Below are positions 1 to 10,935 of a stretch of 64,000 nt of DNA, in pieces (positions within the stretch are counted from its first letter, which is position 1; every line of letters starts with the position of its first letter). The position numbers were made by a program, and so were the translations under genes. The DNA comes from Osedax fenrisi (Eukaryota; Annelida; Polychaeta; Sabellida; Siboglinidae), in assembly GCA_964019155.1 (NCBI GenBank), contig OZ025242.1, positions 88,959,205 through 89,023,204 of the forward strand, given 5' to 3'. A model generated the notes under the pieces. It was not told where the DNA came from, made no database searches, and saw only the letters and a program-made list of their open reading frames with translations.

Positions 1-157
1 ACCCGTAAAAGTTTACTACATTAATTTATAAATAAATTGTATATATATATATATATATAATAATAATAAATATAATATACACATTTTGTAATTAGAAGAT
101 ATGCTAATCGTATAACGGTCGCGGTTCACATGACGAATTTCTGATTACCTATAGGTA

Positions 158-233
158 TTATAAAATCGTTCATAAATAATTCTAAAACAATATATATATA
201 TTGTTTTAGAATTAGTTGTGAACGATTTTATAA
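158..233. repeat. 76-bp imperfect palindrome
   Basis: Two arms meet at about position 195.5 in a short TA run. The outer bases TTATAAAATCGTT pair with AACGATTTTATAA, and the inner ones TTCTAAAACA with TGTTTTAGAA, with a few mismatches between. It looks like a small foldback MITE or a hairpin-forming remnant. No target duplication could be fixed in the AT-rich flanks. Confidence 0.6.
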
Positions 234-459
234 TTAGCGTGAGTACATGGCGTTGGAATTAACTATGCAAAATCTAATAAAAATCATTATAAAATTAATG
301 TATGCTTATTTTTAAATTAAAATATAATGTTCACTATAAAATAATTCATAGAAAAATTCGTAGTGTAAATATTATTAAATATATATATATTTATACAGAA
401 TTTAAAATGTAAGTGAATGATCATTTTAATTTACATTAAATACATATTTATTAACATAC

Positions 460-775
460 ACACACTACTCCAATCAACACCCGATCCTCCAACACCTTTC
501 TCCTTACTACACCCCACCTACACAACCTCCACTTCTCCCATATACGCTCCTTTGCCCTATCTGCCCCATATCATTAGAACTCCCTACCCTACCACCTTCG
601 AACAATGACATCAACCTCCTCCTTCAAACGTCATCTAAAGACATACTATTAGTCCCATGCTTCCCCCCCCCCCAAACACAATAATCTATCCCACGGACGG
701 CCGATTGCTCACGCACAGCGTAGTCCTAAAACTAAAAAAGAAAAAGAAAGAAAAAAGAATAATAATAATCTATAA
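460..775 (+). pseudogene. LINE (CR1/L2/Jockey-type) ORF2 C-terminal remnant with 3' tail
   Basis: The plus frame reads RSFALSAPYH-stop-NSLPYHLR and then SSFKRHLKTYY before a TAG at 650-652. This is the usual C-terminal pattern of CR1/L2/Jockey reverse transcriptases (RSF..AAP.LWNSLP..LR......FK..LK..). The expected Trp of WNSLP is a TAG stop at 575-577, so the copy is dead. After the stop come a C-run, an AAAG-rich stretch and AAT repeats, which look like the LINE 3' tail. Only the last ~65 codons are visible. The LINE type is recognised; the clade is a guess. Confidence 0.6.
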
Positions 776-1266
776 ATTTTAAAATTAATTATATATTAAT
801 ATTTTAATAATACTAATTAAAAACATAGCAATGTACCATTATGTGGACCACCAGTTTGCATAAGTTTTCATTGAAAATATCTCAATATTATATAAATTCT
901 TCGCGTGATTATACTAATGCATTACTAATATATTATATTAGTTATATGATATTATTATATGTTATATGTTAATGTTGTAAATTTTAAATTATGTGATTTT
1001 TGTGAAAATGAATAATATTTTATTATTTTAAGTGTTGTTAATTGGATTAAATATAATAAATTATTTAATTAATTAAGTTTTTTAATTATTTGTATACCAG
1101 ATTAATAATACAATGTAATATAGTTAATTATTAAAAGAAAAAATGTATATTTTAACTTTAAAAAAAAAGTGGTCCACATTAATGTACATTTGGAAAATGA
1201 TCGATATTTTGATTTAATAATATCGCCTTATTGATAAATATCTTGTTAATATTTTGTCACCGGAAG
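776..1266. other. AT-rich non-coding stretch
   Basis: Low-complexity AT-rich DNA with short poly-A/T runs and no credible exon. The last part is probably the intron leading to the exon at 1267. The hexamer GTGGTCCACAT near 1169 echoes ATGTGGACCAC near 841, so the two may be the ends of a degraded inverted-repeat element. Confidence 0.4.
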
Positions 1267-1478
1267 TGACCAGTAAAGATGGCTTCCGTTTCGTGAAGGA
1301 CGGACGTGGAATGACAATGACGGAGTTCAGCACGGTAGCCGGGCTAACCTATTACTACGAGAAGAGAAAGAGAGAGAGACTTCATACCTCTTACTACCAG
1401 AAGGTGAGGCTGGCAGACACAGTGCTGGTCAATAATGGCTACAATAGAGCTGTGGACATCTTCTATCACGTGATCTGA
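1267..1478 (+). CDS. 3' terminal coding exon of an unrecognised gene
   Basis: This GC-richer island is open from a plausible acceptor (CACCGGAAG, cut after 1266) to a TGA at 1476-1478. It would add about 70 residues, rich in Lys, Arg and Tyr: the segment KDGFRFVKDGRG, then YYYEKRKRERLHTSYY, ending NRAVDIFYHVI. The base composition contrasts sharply with the AT-rich flanks, and AATAAA at 1603-1608 gives a poly(A) signal 125 bp downstream. Earlier exons would lie left of the window. I do not recognise the family, saw no motif, and assign no function. An acceptor at ACCAG (cut after 1273) is an alternative. Confidence 0.55.
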
Positions 1479-1816
1479 AGTTTTATATTAAATCGCCGAC
1501 TATATTATTTCTCAATTAGTTTTTATATATATATATATATATATAAATGTATATAAACTACAATGTATATAAAAAGTATATGTTTCATTATATAATAATT
1601 AAAATAAAGATCTAAATTTCATTAGACAAAATAAACTTATACACTATATAAAATAAATATTGAAATTTAGATGTTTGTATTACTTATGTTGCATTTAAAC
1701 AGATGCTTTATTATTGATATGCATCAAATTAAAAGTGATATACCTCAAGGTCGAATGCATTAAACACGCCCACATTCGTTAACGATATGTATACATACAC
1801 CCTCGCACACACACGG

Positions 1817-1897
1817 GGAGATTCGTACGTGACAACAGATGATGATAAATCTGAAGAAGGTTCTGATGCTGTATATGGCTCGGAAGTAGGGGTCAGG
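1817..1897 (+). CDS. Exon-like acidic segment, copy 1
   Basis: This 81-nt open segment reads GDSYVTTDDDKSEEGSD then AVYGSEVGVR, and is followed by GTATAT, a possible splice donor. A second copy lies at 3333-3404. The two differ mostly at third codon positions and by 9 nt in total length, so the frame is kept. That pattern suggests protein-level constraint on a duplicated exon. No acceptor AG sits directly upstream in this copy. It could instead be a dispersed repeat that happens to stay open. Function unknown. Confidence 0.3.
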
Positions 1898-1938
1898 GTA
1901 TATATTCATATATTTAATATATACATATATATACATAT

Positions 1939-1956
1939 ACATTTCCAATCCTGTTA

Positions 1957-2002
<46 letters not shown>

Positions 2003-2028
2003 TATACAATTAACAGGATTGGAAATGT
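1939..2028. repeat. Palindrome with (TA)n loop
   Basis: The arm ACATTTCCAATCCTG TTAATTGTATA is repeated in inverted order after a TA microsatellite, ending CAGGATTGGAAATGT. The arms are about 26 bp and look perfect. The form is that of a hairpin or foldback MITE whose loop has grown into a TA repeat. Confidence 0.7.
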
Positions 2029-3290
2029 ATTGTAGTTTTATATTAAAGGTAAACAAATTTACCATTTTTCGTATACAAATAATAATTTTCGAAATATAAT
2101 TATCAATACATTTCAATCAACACTTTTTATTCTAAATTATACAAGCGATACTCCACTATAATACACATATAAACGATACTACAAGTTATACAGGTTGTAT
2201 ATACTCTACTCTCATATCAGTTGTACTACATAGTAGTATAGTTAAGACACACATAACGAAGGTATCGGTTAACTCGACACTGACCAGCACAACCTGCCCC
2301 CGGACATCGCTAGGACCGTACCGACCAGTGAAGTTGACCACCGTACGGCAATAGAGAATCATTAAGGGTGTAGAGGGTGACATGATTCAGCGGTCAGATT
2401 CGATACTAACCTACTAGGCTAGGCTACTATATTTATGATAATAGTACATTCTATTTATACTTAACATGTATTATTATATATTATAATTTATATTACATAT
2501 ATATATTGATGCATTTTTTTTAATATTTTAATAATTTATTTATCACATAGGTAAATAATAAATTATAATATAAAAATTAATTAATTATAAATTATAATAT
2601 ATAATAATACATTTTAAGTCTAAATGTATTATATATATAGTATAGGTAGATAGTTATATATTTTGTAATGTATTATTATATGAAGTATTAGTATGCATAT
2701 GTATTTAATATTTACATTGACTTTATATTAATATATTAACTTACAATATAATATTAATAAACTTTATTACAAAGTATATAAAATGTATATGAAATTTTAA
2801 ATTAAATTTATAAAATAATACAAAAAATATTTAAATAGTAGTTTTAAATATCTGATTATAATATACATTTAATGGGAATTATTCATATATTAAATTATGT
2901 ATATATTAAAAATATATCAATTTAAAATTTTGCAATCTCCATTTTATACAATATATTTTAATTCTGTAGAAAATTAATATTTAGTCGATAATTGAAAATA
3001 TATTATTTAAATATTTAAAATTAATTATTATATAACTTCGTTTTTTCGATGTTAAAATTATTATTTTATAATAATATTTAATATATATACTTAAATGTGA
3101 GATTCTACACCGTTTGGTTTATTTTTATGGAAGACAGACAATTAATAATACAACAACGAGTCATTATAGTATTGTAAGTGAATTTTACTTTTTATTGAAA
3201 ATATGATGTAAAAATACAAACATTACAAACACAATGGCGGATTGTTATTCAAATTGGTGAACAAACATGGATGTCCAATAGCAGTCTACC
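2029..3290. other. Intergenic AT-rich DNA with one GC-richer block
   Basis: Mostly AT-rich filler. The block at about 2245-2400 is clearly GC-richer and open on both strands. One plus frame reads LPPDIARTVPTSEVDHRTAI before a stop, and the minus frame reads TVVNFTGRYGPSDVRGQV. It may be an exon or a repeat fragment. I could not decide the strand or recognise a family. Confidence 0.3.
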
Positions 3291-3332
3291 CCCTCAAAGT
3301 CTGTGCATACACCCTCGCGCACACACACACAG

Positions 3333-3404
3333 GGAGATTCGTACGTAACTACAGATGACGAAAATTCAGACGATTCGATGTATGACTCAGAAGCAGGGGT
3401 CAGG
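3333..3404 (+). CDS. Exon-like acidic segment, copy 2
   Basis: This 72-nt segment reads GDSYVTTDDENSDDSM then YDSEAGVR. It starts right after an AG (acceptor ACACACACAG) and ends at GTATAT, so it has both splice signals. It is three codons shorter than the copy at 1817-1897, and most substitutions between the two are silent or conservative (D/E, V/A). The flanking ACCCTCGC and CA repeat upstream, and the GTATATATTCATAT downstream, are also duplicated, so the unit is larger than the open segment. Product unknown. Confidence 0.35.
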
Positions 3405-3624
3405 GTATATATTCATATATATATATAATATATACATATATATAAATATATATATGTATATATATATATATTAATATATTATATATATATATATATTTAC
3501 TGATTAATGAACTTTCAAATATAAAAATATATTCGATGTTGTTAATAATAATCACTATTTTGTATCAATAATATATACCAATTTTATATTATATTTAAAT
3601 AATAAATGAAATCACTCTAATTGT

Positions 3625-3677
3625 AGATAAAGCATAGAGCTAGAGAGAAACTGCCTCTCTAGCTATATGAGATAAAG
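3625..3677. mobile_element. 37-bp palindromic MITE, copy 1, with 8-bp TSD
   Basis: The element core is 3633-3669. It starts CATAGAGCTAGAGAG and ends CTCTCTAGCTATATG, so nearly the whole element is a terminal inverted repeat. It is flanked on both sides by the perfect direct repeat AGATAAAG (3625-3632 and 3670-3677). An 8-bp target duplication and CA-ending inverted repeats are hallmarks of the hAT superfamily. Two more copies lie at 17197 and 58590. Confidence 0.75.
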
Positions 3678-3947
3678 CATCACATGTGATTTGTGCACAA
3701 AGATGCCGAAGGACATACTTTTCTACAGCGCCTCGTAAAAGTGATAAACTCACCGGTCGTATAGTGATAAATGTATCACGTGTTATGAGTAATTTATAAT
3801 GTATACTTGTATTAATTAGTTAATATCACATATTATGTATATAAGTTATTATTTATCCAGCTTATGTTTATTTTATATTTATATTATGTAATTAAATATT
3901 TTAAAGTACTATTACTTCTTATGAGTAGGTATATATTTAATTACATA

Positions 3948-4407
3948 TACAGTCAACTCTCGGTAAGTCGGACTACGGATAAGTCGGACTTCTCGATAAA
4001 TCGGACACATTTAGTTGGTTTGGTTGGATTTGTATCTAATTCAATGTTAAATTAATCGGATAAGTCGGATAAGTTGTATTGGATGAGTTGGAATTTTCTA
4101 TAAGTCGGACACATATTATTGTCATTTTTATGATTTTTATACTGGATAAGTCGGACTTTTTATAAATTGTCGGAAATGTTTACTTTAAATAATGTATATT
4201 ATAATTTTAGTAAGTAATATTATTGAATACAACATTTTATTTTTTTGATTGTTGCATAATTCCACATTTCGGTAATCCTTTAACTCACGCTGCGCATCTC
4301 ATGTCTTATTTGCATGATATTTTAAATCTCGTATAAGTCGGACATCTCGCTAAGTCGGAAACTTTTGTCGGTCCCTTGCATGTCCGACTTATCGGGAGTT
4401 GACTGTA
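3948..4407. mobile_element. Pogo/Tigger-type MITE
   Basis: The left end is TA-CAGTCAACTCTCGG and the right end is GGGAGTTGACTG-TA. These are the classic ends of pogo/Tigger elements with a TA target duplication. Several GATAAGTCGGAC-like motifs repeat inside each end and in the interior. There is no transposase reading frame, so it is non-autonomous. It is related to the copy at 22225-22588. Confidence 0.85.
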
Positions 4408-5246
4408 CTTATATTAAGCAGTTAATACCACATACTATATATATAATATATATATTTTATATGAATTACTCTGTAGTAAAATAATATATTAAATTTTATA
4501 ATAACATGATTTATGAAGAACAAATTCATATACAATATTAGACGACATTATGTTAATATGTTGGAGATACTTGTAAACGTGTGAGTGTAATTGTATATGT
4601 GGTTGTATACTATTCCATATTTGTATTCTTCCTAGTTATATAATAATAGTAATTTGATCTACATTGAAGTTTTATCTACAGTTTTAAAATATTAAATTGT
4701 CTATTTTTAAATTTCGAATATCTGACCCTTATTAGTATAACTGAATGTATTATCAATGGAACTCTAGTAAGGTATCTACTAATGCTAGCCTACGCAGTAT
4801 AGAGATGCTCCAATACACGCGTGTGTTATCTGTTTAGGGGTAGGCATATTATATATAAGTACTTGTAAACATATTGTAATATGTTATATTATTAATAATT
4901 ATTAATATGTAATATTATCTATTTATAATAACCGAACAATGTCGTTCTGTACGCATGCGTTACATTGACCGGCAGTGTGTCCTACAAGGACATAGCCCGT
5001 TTACAGTATAACCTCTTTACAATGCAGTATCGTATCAATAATAGGATACCGATATACACCTATATACCTATGTATTGACCGTGGCTATAATGCATAGTTA
5101 TTTAGATGCGGAGCTAATGCTATGCTACATAATTCTATATCGTATTCAGATATCATTAACAATTTCTATAGAGCGACATAGATGTTGGTATATAATATAT
5201 ACTATTCTATACTGTATAGATTATATACTATATATCAATATTTATG
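4408..5246. other. Intergenic DNA, nothing recognised
   Basis: AT-rich sequence with a slightly GC-richer patch at about 4930-5010 that has stops in the frames I read. No gene, RNA or repeat boundary was identified. Confidence 0.4.
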
Positions 5247-6298
5247 TAGGGGAAGGAAGGGTAATTTGTCCGATTTGTATGTATGTTACTAGAATTGCTC
5301 TAACTCAAAATGTACATTTTTTAAATAACTATAATATATATATATATATAAAAGTCGGGTAATTTGGCCGATAGTACAACTTTACTCGATAGGTGACATT
5401 ATGTTCTAACATACATAAATCCTACATTTCTTGAATAAAATGATGAATAATTAGGCGCACACTTAATACCACCGCCACATTAGATTATATTTGTTCTTTA
5501 TAGAACTCCGTATTACGCACTTTAGTATGATTTATTAATAGGCCTAATTGTATACTATCAAATAACATATATTGTATATTAAGTAAGACATATATGTCTA
5601 TACAAGAGGTGATATGATACATAATATGATATACATGAGGTGGAATAGTGTAGACATAGTAAAAGCCATACATATTGTTAGTCATCAATTTTTATATCAA
5701 TTCTATTATTACAATACTATCTGATATCTGATTGGTTAATAATCGGCCAAATAACCCGACTTGCATCGGTCAAATTACCCATTTTGACGTACGTTATTAT
5801 TTCAGCAATATCTTGCGTAACATATTGATATATAATTTAGATAATTACATAGGATAAAGAATAAAGAACATATTATTTGTTATTAGGTTGTACAATCTAT
5901 CACAATCCAACAATTATTTATGAAATGACAAGCAGATTAACAAACACCTATTTTGTTAAAAATCCGTATTTTAATAAAATCAATAAATACTAATAATTAT
6001 TGATTATTTATTAAAATAAATTGTAACTATTCTTAAAAATTATTTTTTAAAAGGGGTTTCACACCAACTCAAACGCAATTATTAACTCTAATAATTAGGT
6101 GTAAAACCACTTTTACGGAGATTTAAATATAGTTAAACTTTAACCTCTAATAATTAAAGTTAATAATTGCATTCGAGTTGGTGTGAAACCTTTTTTTAAA
6201 GATATTATGAAATACTATAATTGTATAGAGAATTTTTTGTGGTATCATTAATAGTTTCTGAGATATTAGAGTCGGCCAAATTACCCTTCCTTCCCCTA
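5247..6298. mobile_element. AGGGGAAGG-ended TIR element, 1.05 kb
   Basis: The ends are perfect 21-bp inverted repeats beginning AGGGGAAGGAAGGG and continuing TAATTTG, each next to a TA dinucleotide. The terminal motif GGGTAATTTGGCCGA is repeated near 5350 and again in inverted form near 5745 and 6270. A second inverted repeat (about 6045-6201, GGTTTCACACCAACTC arms) is nested inside. There is no transposase ORF. Terminal design and TA target suggest a Tc1/mariner or pogo-type MITE. Confidence 0.7.
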
Positions 6299-6419
6299 TG
6301 CATACATATATATAGATAAGTATACTTATAATAAAACTAATAGACGAATGCAATAGGGGGGACCTATACTAATATAGGATAACCTTAATAAAAAGAAATA
6401 AGTCGATTACCAGTGAGTG

Positions 6420-6456
<37 letters not shown>

Positions 6457-6963
6457 TTAACTAACTATATATATTTAATAACTAACTATATATATATGAA
6501 TTAAATAATTAACTATATATATGAATTAAATAACTAATTATATATGAATATATGTATATATATATTATTTAAATAACTAACTATATTTATCTTTACTCGT
6601 ATTTAAATATTCTTTACAAAACACATCAGTCATGGGTTTACATGCCTGTAACCTGTATGACATAACGATGGATATAGTGATGTATATAGATACGATAATG
6701 AACGCATGTATTACGTAAGACATGTATAGGTAATACATATATGTTATTACGTATAAGGTAGGTCCTATGATGTAATAATTATGTTATAATTAATAAATAT
6801 GATTTAGTATTATAACTGTTTTAATTAAAATTCTTAGTTATATCAAAGTTTTTTCTAAGATTTTCTAAAATCTACTTCGCTAAATCTTTGGTTATATGGT
6901 ATTATATATTATATATGTATGTGTATGTGTATGTGTATATGTATGTGTATGTGTATATGTATA

Positions 6964-7002
<39 letters not shown>

Positions 7003-7018
7003 CTGTGTGTGTGTATGT

Positions 7019-7086
<68 letters not shown>

Positions 7087-7200
7087 TACACACAATGTGT
7101 ATATATGTGTATACACAACTATAGTTGTATGTATATACGTAGTTAAGTGTACGAATTTGTGTGTGTGTATATATATATACATATATGTATGTGTATAGGT
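6420..7200. repeat. Microsatellite field: (TA)n, GTAT repeats, (GT)n
   Basis: TA runs at 6428-6452 are followed by interspersed AACTAACTATATAT units to about 6590. At 6915-7085 there is a GTATGT array, a TA run and an uninterrupted (GT)n of about 60 bp. Long open frames here on both strands are only dipeptide repeats (VCVC, HTHT) and not genes. The GT tract is also the middle part of a repeat block shared with 9050-9260 and 14640-15000. Confidence 0.85.
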
Positions 7201-7229
7201 ATGTGTAAATGTATGTGTAAAGGTATGTG

Positions 7230-7540
7230 TATGTGTATATAGCTATATAATAGCGATATAAATACCTAATCGTGTGGTAGAGGTAATATTACGTGTGCTT
7301 TGTTGTTAACTTTAAATTATACATCTTTATTTTACAATTATCGAATATTTGTATTGTTTATTTATGTTAATTTAAAATTAAATTTCTAACCAATATTGAA
7401 TAAATAACGTAATTTATAAATAATTTAAATATCATAATAATCATTATTTGATTATAGGGTGTATTTAATAAACACTGTTTATACGTATACTTATAGGCAG
7501 TAGGTATACGACAGTAGAAAACAGATACTTCTATTTTTGA
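7230..7540. repeat. Dispersed repeat block A, copy 1
   Basis: The stretch from AGCTATATAATAGCG through CCTAATCGTGTGG and the TTGTTGTTAAC motif recurs nearly intact at about 9265-9560 and 15005-15260. All three follow a GT-rich microsatellite. It is likely part of the non-coding region of a transposon. This copy ends near a GGCAGTAGGTATACGACAG motif shared with 15255. Confidence 0.65.
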
Positions 7541-7619
7541 TAATACGTAGTAAAATAACTTTTGTTTATCTTTTATACCTTTATATCATTAGGTTGGCTT
7601 AAGTTTAGATATAGGCTAT

Positions 7620-7990
7620 TTGAAAACGCTATTGTGTATTACGCATAAGGCTTTACACTATGGATTTCCTGAATATCTAGCTCAATATATTATTATTCAT
7701 AGTACTAACATATCTTGTCGGAAGTGCCACATCATGAAATTGGTGCAACGCTCAACATCTTTGGCATACTCTGAATCAGTTTTCTCAGTTATTGCTCCGA
7801 AAAGCTGACATTCACAGCCATATGATATTCGTTGTGTAACATCACTTTCATTGTTTAAACGTAAACTGTATGTCCTTTTAAATCATTGTAATTCGTTATA
7901 TTTTATTATTTGTTTTATATTTATTTTATTTTAGTTTTTTTTTTATTATCTAATAATCACTGTGTTTTTGAAGTCATAATAAACATATAT
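7620..7990 (+). pseudogene. LINE ORF2 C-terminal remnant
   Basis: The plus frame reads SESVFSVIAPKS-stop-HSQPYDIR then TSLSLFKRKLYVLL. It matches the end of CR1/L2/Jockey-type reverse transcriptases (FSV.AP..WNSLP..IR...SL..FK..L). The expected Trp is a TGA at 7806-7808. The following TTTAAATCATTGTAATTCG and AATAAAC are shared with 40118-40240, so both derive from one LINE family. This is a dead 3' fragment. Confidence 0.6.
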
Positions 7991-8800
7991 AAATATATAT
8001 ATAATATATATATTATATATATATATATTATATAAAAATAAACTTAAAAAATAATAATTTTATTCTTATTGACGTTTATAATATTATTTACTATATAGTA
8101 TATTATCTATACCTACACTATTTTATTGTTAATTATTTTAGACCTTTATGGTTTTAGACCTACTATATAAAAATGAAACTCATATAAACCTTAATAAATA
8201 TTTATTTTATTTGTATTCTAATGCATTACATGTCATGACATTTATTGAAAATAACTTTTATCACTATTGACTTCTAACATTTATTTATTTATTCATTTTT
8301 TAAAACTTAGTTTTTCTGTTTAGTATAGTTTCCTTATTTGTTTATTTGCTATGTTCGTCTTATCATTTAGTATAGTAATTTACATTATTTTAATACTTCT
8401 TGTATAGTTTATTATAGTTTATTAGGGTTTATTTAATTATTAAATGATGAATTAATCAATAAAGAGTTGACGGATATCACCATTTTATAATATTATAGTT
8501 ATCTTAGTGTAAACAGGAATTCAACCATATTATTATATATATTTTATATTCAAAATATTTCTATTCCATTATATTTATTTAGCTTAAATTATTTGATTTC
8601 TGTCAACAAGTTACATTAAGGGTAATTTTCTCGACAAGCGGCAATGGTTCTACAATTACCCTGCAGGTACTTAAGTAAGGTATACTTATACCTTAATCTG
8701 ATAATAATAATATAGATATATATACATAAACCTATACCTATACCTATACCTGTATATAAATGCCTATACTCACATTGTCCCACACCTATACACATACCTA
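7990..8800. repeat. Dispersed repeat block B, copy 1
   Basis: From about 8060 to 8700 this stretch is colinear with 17820-18430. Shared stretches include ATTAAATGATGAATTAATCA, GAGTTGAC.GATATCAC, GTGTAAACAGGAA and CTCGACAAGC.GCAATG. It is AT-rich and non-coding, ending in CCTATA repeats. It is probably a transposon body or LINE 3' UTR of unknown class. Confidence 0.65.
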
Positions 8801-8809
8801 TAGGCATGC

Positions 8810-9070
8810 TTACACATAACTAATCGAGACAAAGAAACATCATAATAGTTACACTACGTTTCGGATAGGTGTATTTAACCTTAATGATGCAATTAACGGC
8901 TTGATAAGTAGTTAGGCTGGGGAAACACATTTGTCAAACTAAATTATTGTAAAGCTACCTTATAAATTCACTAATTTAAAATGTATTATGCGACCCCACA
9001 TTTTAATACTATACAATTATGGCTGTGTGAGCGACACACTGTGCGTGGGAGTTTAGTTGTATGTAGGTGT
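8810..9070. repeat. Dispersed repeat block C, copy 1 (uninterrupted)
   Basis: The stretch from GCTTACACATAACTAATCG to GGGAGTTTAGTTGTATG matches 12535-12680 plus 14330-14660. In that second copy it is broken by two transposon insertions, so this one shows the empty sites. No coding signal. Confidence 0.7.
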
Positions 9071-9264
9071 GTATATTTTTGTGTGTTTCTCTGTATGTAT
9101 ATGTATGTGTATGTGTGTATGTATATGTATATGTGTAGTTGTAACGTATATACGTCGTACACTGTACGAATGTTTGTGTGCATATGTATGTGTGTGTATG
9201 TGTGTAGGTATGTGTATATGTGTATGTGTATGTGTAAATGTATGTATATAGGTTGTGTATGTGT

Positions 9265-9620
9265 ATGTAGCTATATAATACCGATATAAATACCTAATCG
9301 TGTGGTAGAGGTAATATTACGTGTTCTTTGTTGTTAACTTTAAATTATACATTTCATTATTTTATAATTATCGAATATTTGTATTGTTTATTTATGTTAA
9401 TTTAAAATTAAATTTGTTATCAATATTGAATAAATAACATGTAATTTATAAATAAATTAAACATCATAAAATTATATAATTATATAATTATATAATACGA
9501 TTTATTTGATTAAATAGTTTGTGTATACGCATAAGACTTATACTACAAGTATATGAATTACGTATACTATAGTAGAAAATATTGTCCTATATAGGCTGAG
9601 GAGTTTAGTTAGGAATGCAG
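9265..9620. repeat. Dispersed repeat block A, copy 2
   Basis: Second copy of the block at 7230, after a GT-rich tract (9050-9260). The GGAGTTTAGTTAGGAATGCA motif at about 9600 is shared with 15290 and leads into LINE reverse-transcriptase remnants on the minus strand. Confidence 0.65.
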
Positions 9621-10250
9621 ATATAATAGTGTGGAGTATATTTGTATATTGAATATGCACCTAGCGATAGAATTGTTAAGAATGTATATATAAGCTATAG
9701 CTTATGATATCAATCCGTTAATTATAGATATCGCTAGTTGACATCTTGTTATGTAATATATCGTATATAACACTGCATTTGAAATTATTTAAAAATATAA
9801 ACTTATAGATATCATATTATAAGTTTAAAATATGAGTATTTTTCTATTATGTAAGCCATTTTTAAAGTTTTGTCTACTGAGTGGAGGAAGATAGCCTGGG
9901 TTTTAATATGATTGAAGATGAGGGAGTTAATTATGAGTCAGTTATTAATGGTAGTAATAGTAGAGGAGAGGATTTCAGGTACACATGTTTTATTGTATGT
10001 ATATTATACATAGGTTGGATATCATCCGCATACGTATGGAAGCTGAATGGAGAATTTAAGATAAGGTTTGTGATGGCAATCATGTCAATATTAAAGTGTA
10101 TTAGGCCGAGGACATAACCTTGGGGAACACTACATGTTACTGGGCGGGGTTAAGAACGATTTGGGTGTACTAAAACTGAGGGGTTCGGGTTGTTATTATT
10201 AAATATAGCTATTTGTGTGCATTACATGTGAATGTAGGTACAATTACATA
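9600..10250 (-). pseudogene. LINE reverse transcriptase fragment (CR1/L2/Jockey-type)
   Basis: On the minus strand, from about 10130 downward, one frame reads SVPQGYVLGLIHFNID, then SPFSFHTYADDIQPMY. This is the RT signature (S)GVPQGSVLGP..F..Y followed by the catalytic YADD box (10021-10032). The remainder down to 9600 is degenerate. The same fragment occurs at 15282-15930, where the YADD region is shorter. No intact ORF, so inactive. Confidence 0.7.
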
Positions 10251-10935
10251 CAGGTTGTTGACATTTATTGATATCGATAAGCAATAAGTATCTATTAATA
10301 ATACAAATATTAAGTATCACTATATAATTAGCCAAAGAATAAGTAACTATAGGTAAATATATAACCTAGTTACTACCTTATAAAGTAGTGGTATATATAT
10401 ATGGTAGTAGTATAAAACTGAAGATATCAAAAAAATAAATATTCAATTATAAAATTAATGCAGCCTATATGAAGAATATGTATATTTTCTTTTCGTGTAA
10501 AACTATAAATATATATTTTAGTACAATTAAATATGATCACGAATAATATATTAGAAAAGTAATATATATAGGCCTATTTATGTTTTTAAACATATAATAT
10601 TAACTCAACAATTATCTCTAATTAAATACTATTTAATAAATAGTGATAACATAATCCAAGACATTAGTAATGTATAACTTATTTAGTATTGCATTAGCTC
10701 ATGAATACGAATAACGAATTTATTAATTAGATAATACATATGTATATTATACACATTATACACAATTTCTTATCCACCAAATATTGGAGGCAATAATGTA
10801 TACATTTTAGTTTAAATTTAACTTATAATAAATTATATCATTAATATATATGAACTATATTGTATATTATTTATTAATAGTATTAAAATCTAGAGAATAA
10901 GTATGTTTAAATAATTATTTAATTAATACTCTATA
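10250..10935. other. AT-rich intergenic DNA, nothing recognised
   Basis: No gene, RNA or clear repeat boundary was seen. The GAATGTAGGTACAATTACAT at about 10228 is shared with 16420, so the repeated block ends near 10260. Confidence 0.4.

Noticed and set aside
2186..2383. 65-codon minus-strand frame in a GC-richer block
   Set aside because: Open on the plus strand too; no splice pair or family could be assigned, so it is mentioned only as an uncertain block.
6888..7198. Overlapping open frames of 60-100 codons on both strands
   Set aside because: They translate only TA and GT microsatellites (VCVC, HTHT, YIYI) and have no coding signal.
9057..9289. Open frames rich in Cys, Val and Tyr
   Set aside because: GT-rich microsatellite artefacts inside a dispersed repeat; the same tract in the sister copies does not keep the frame.
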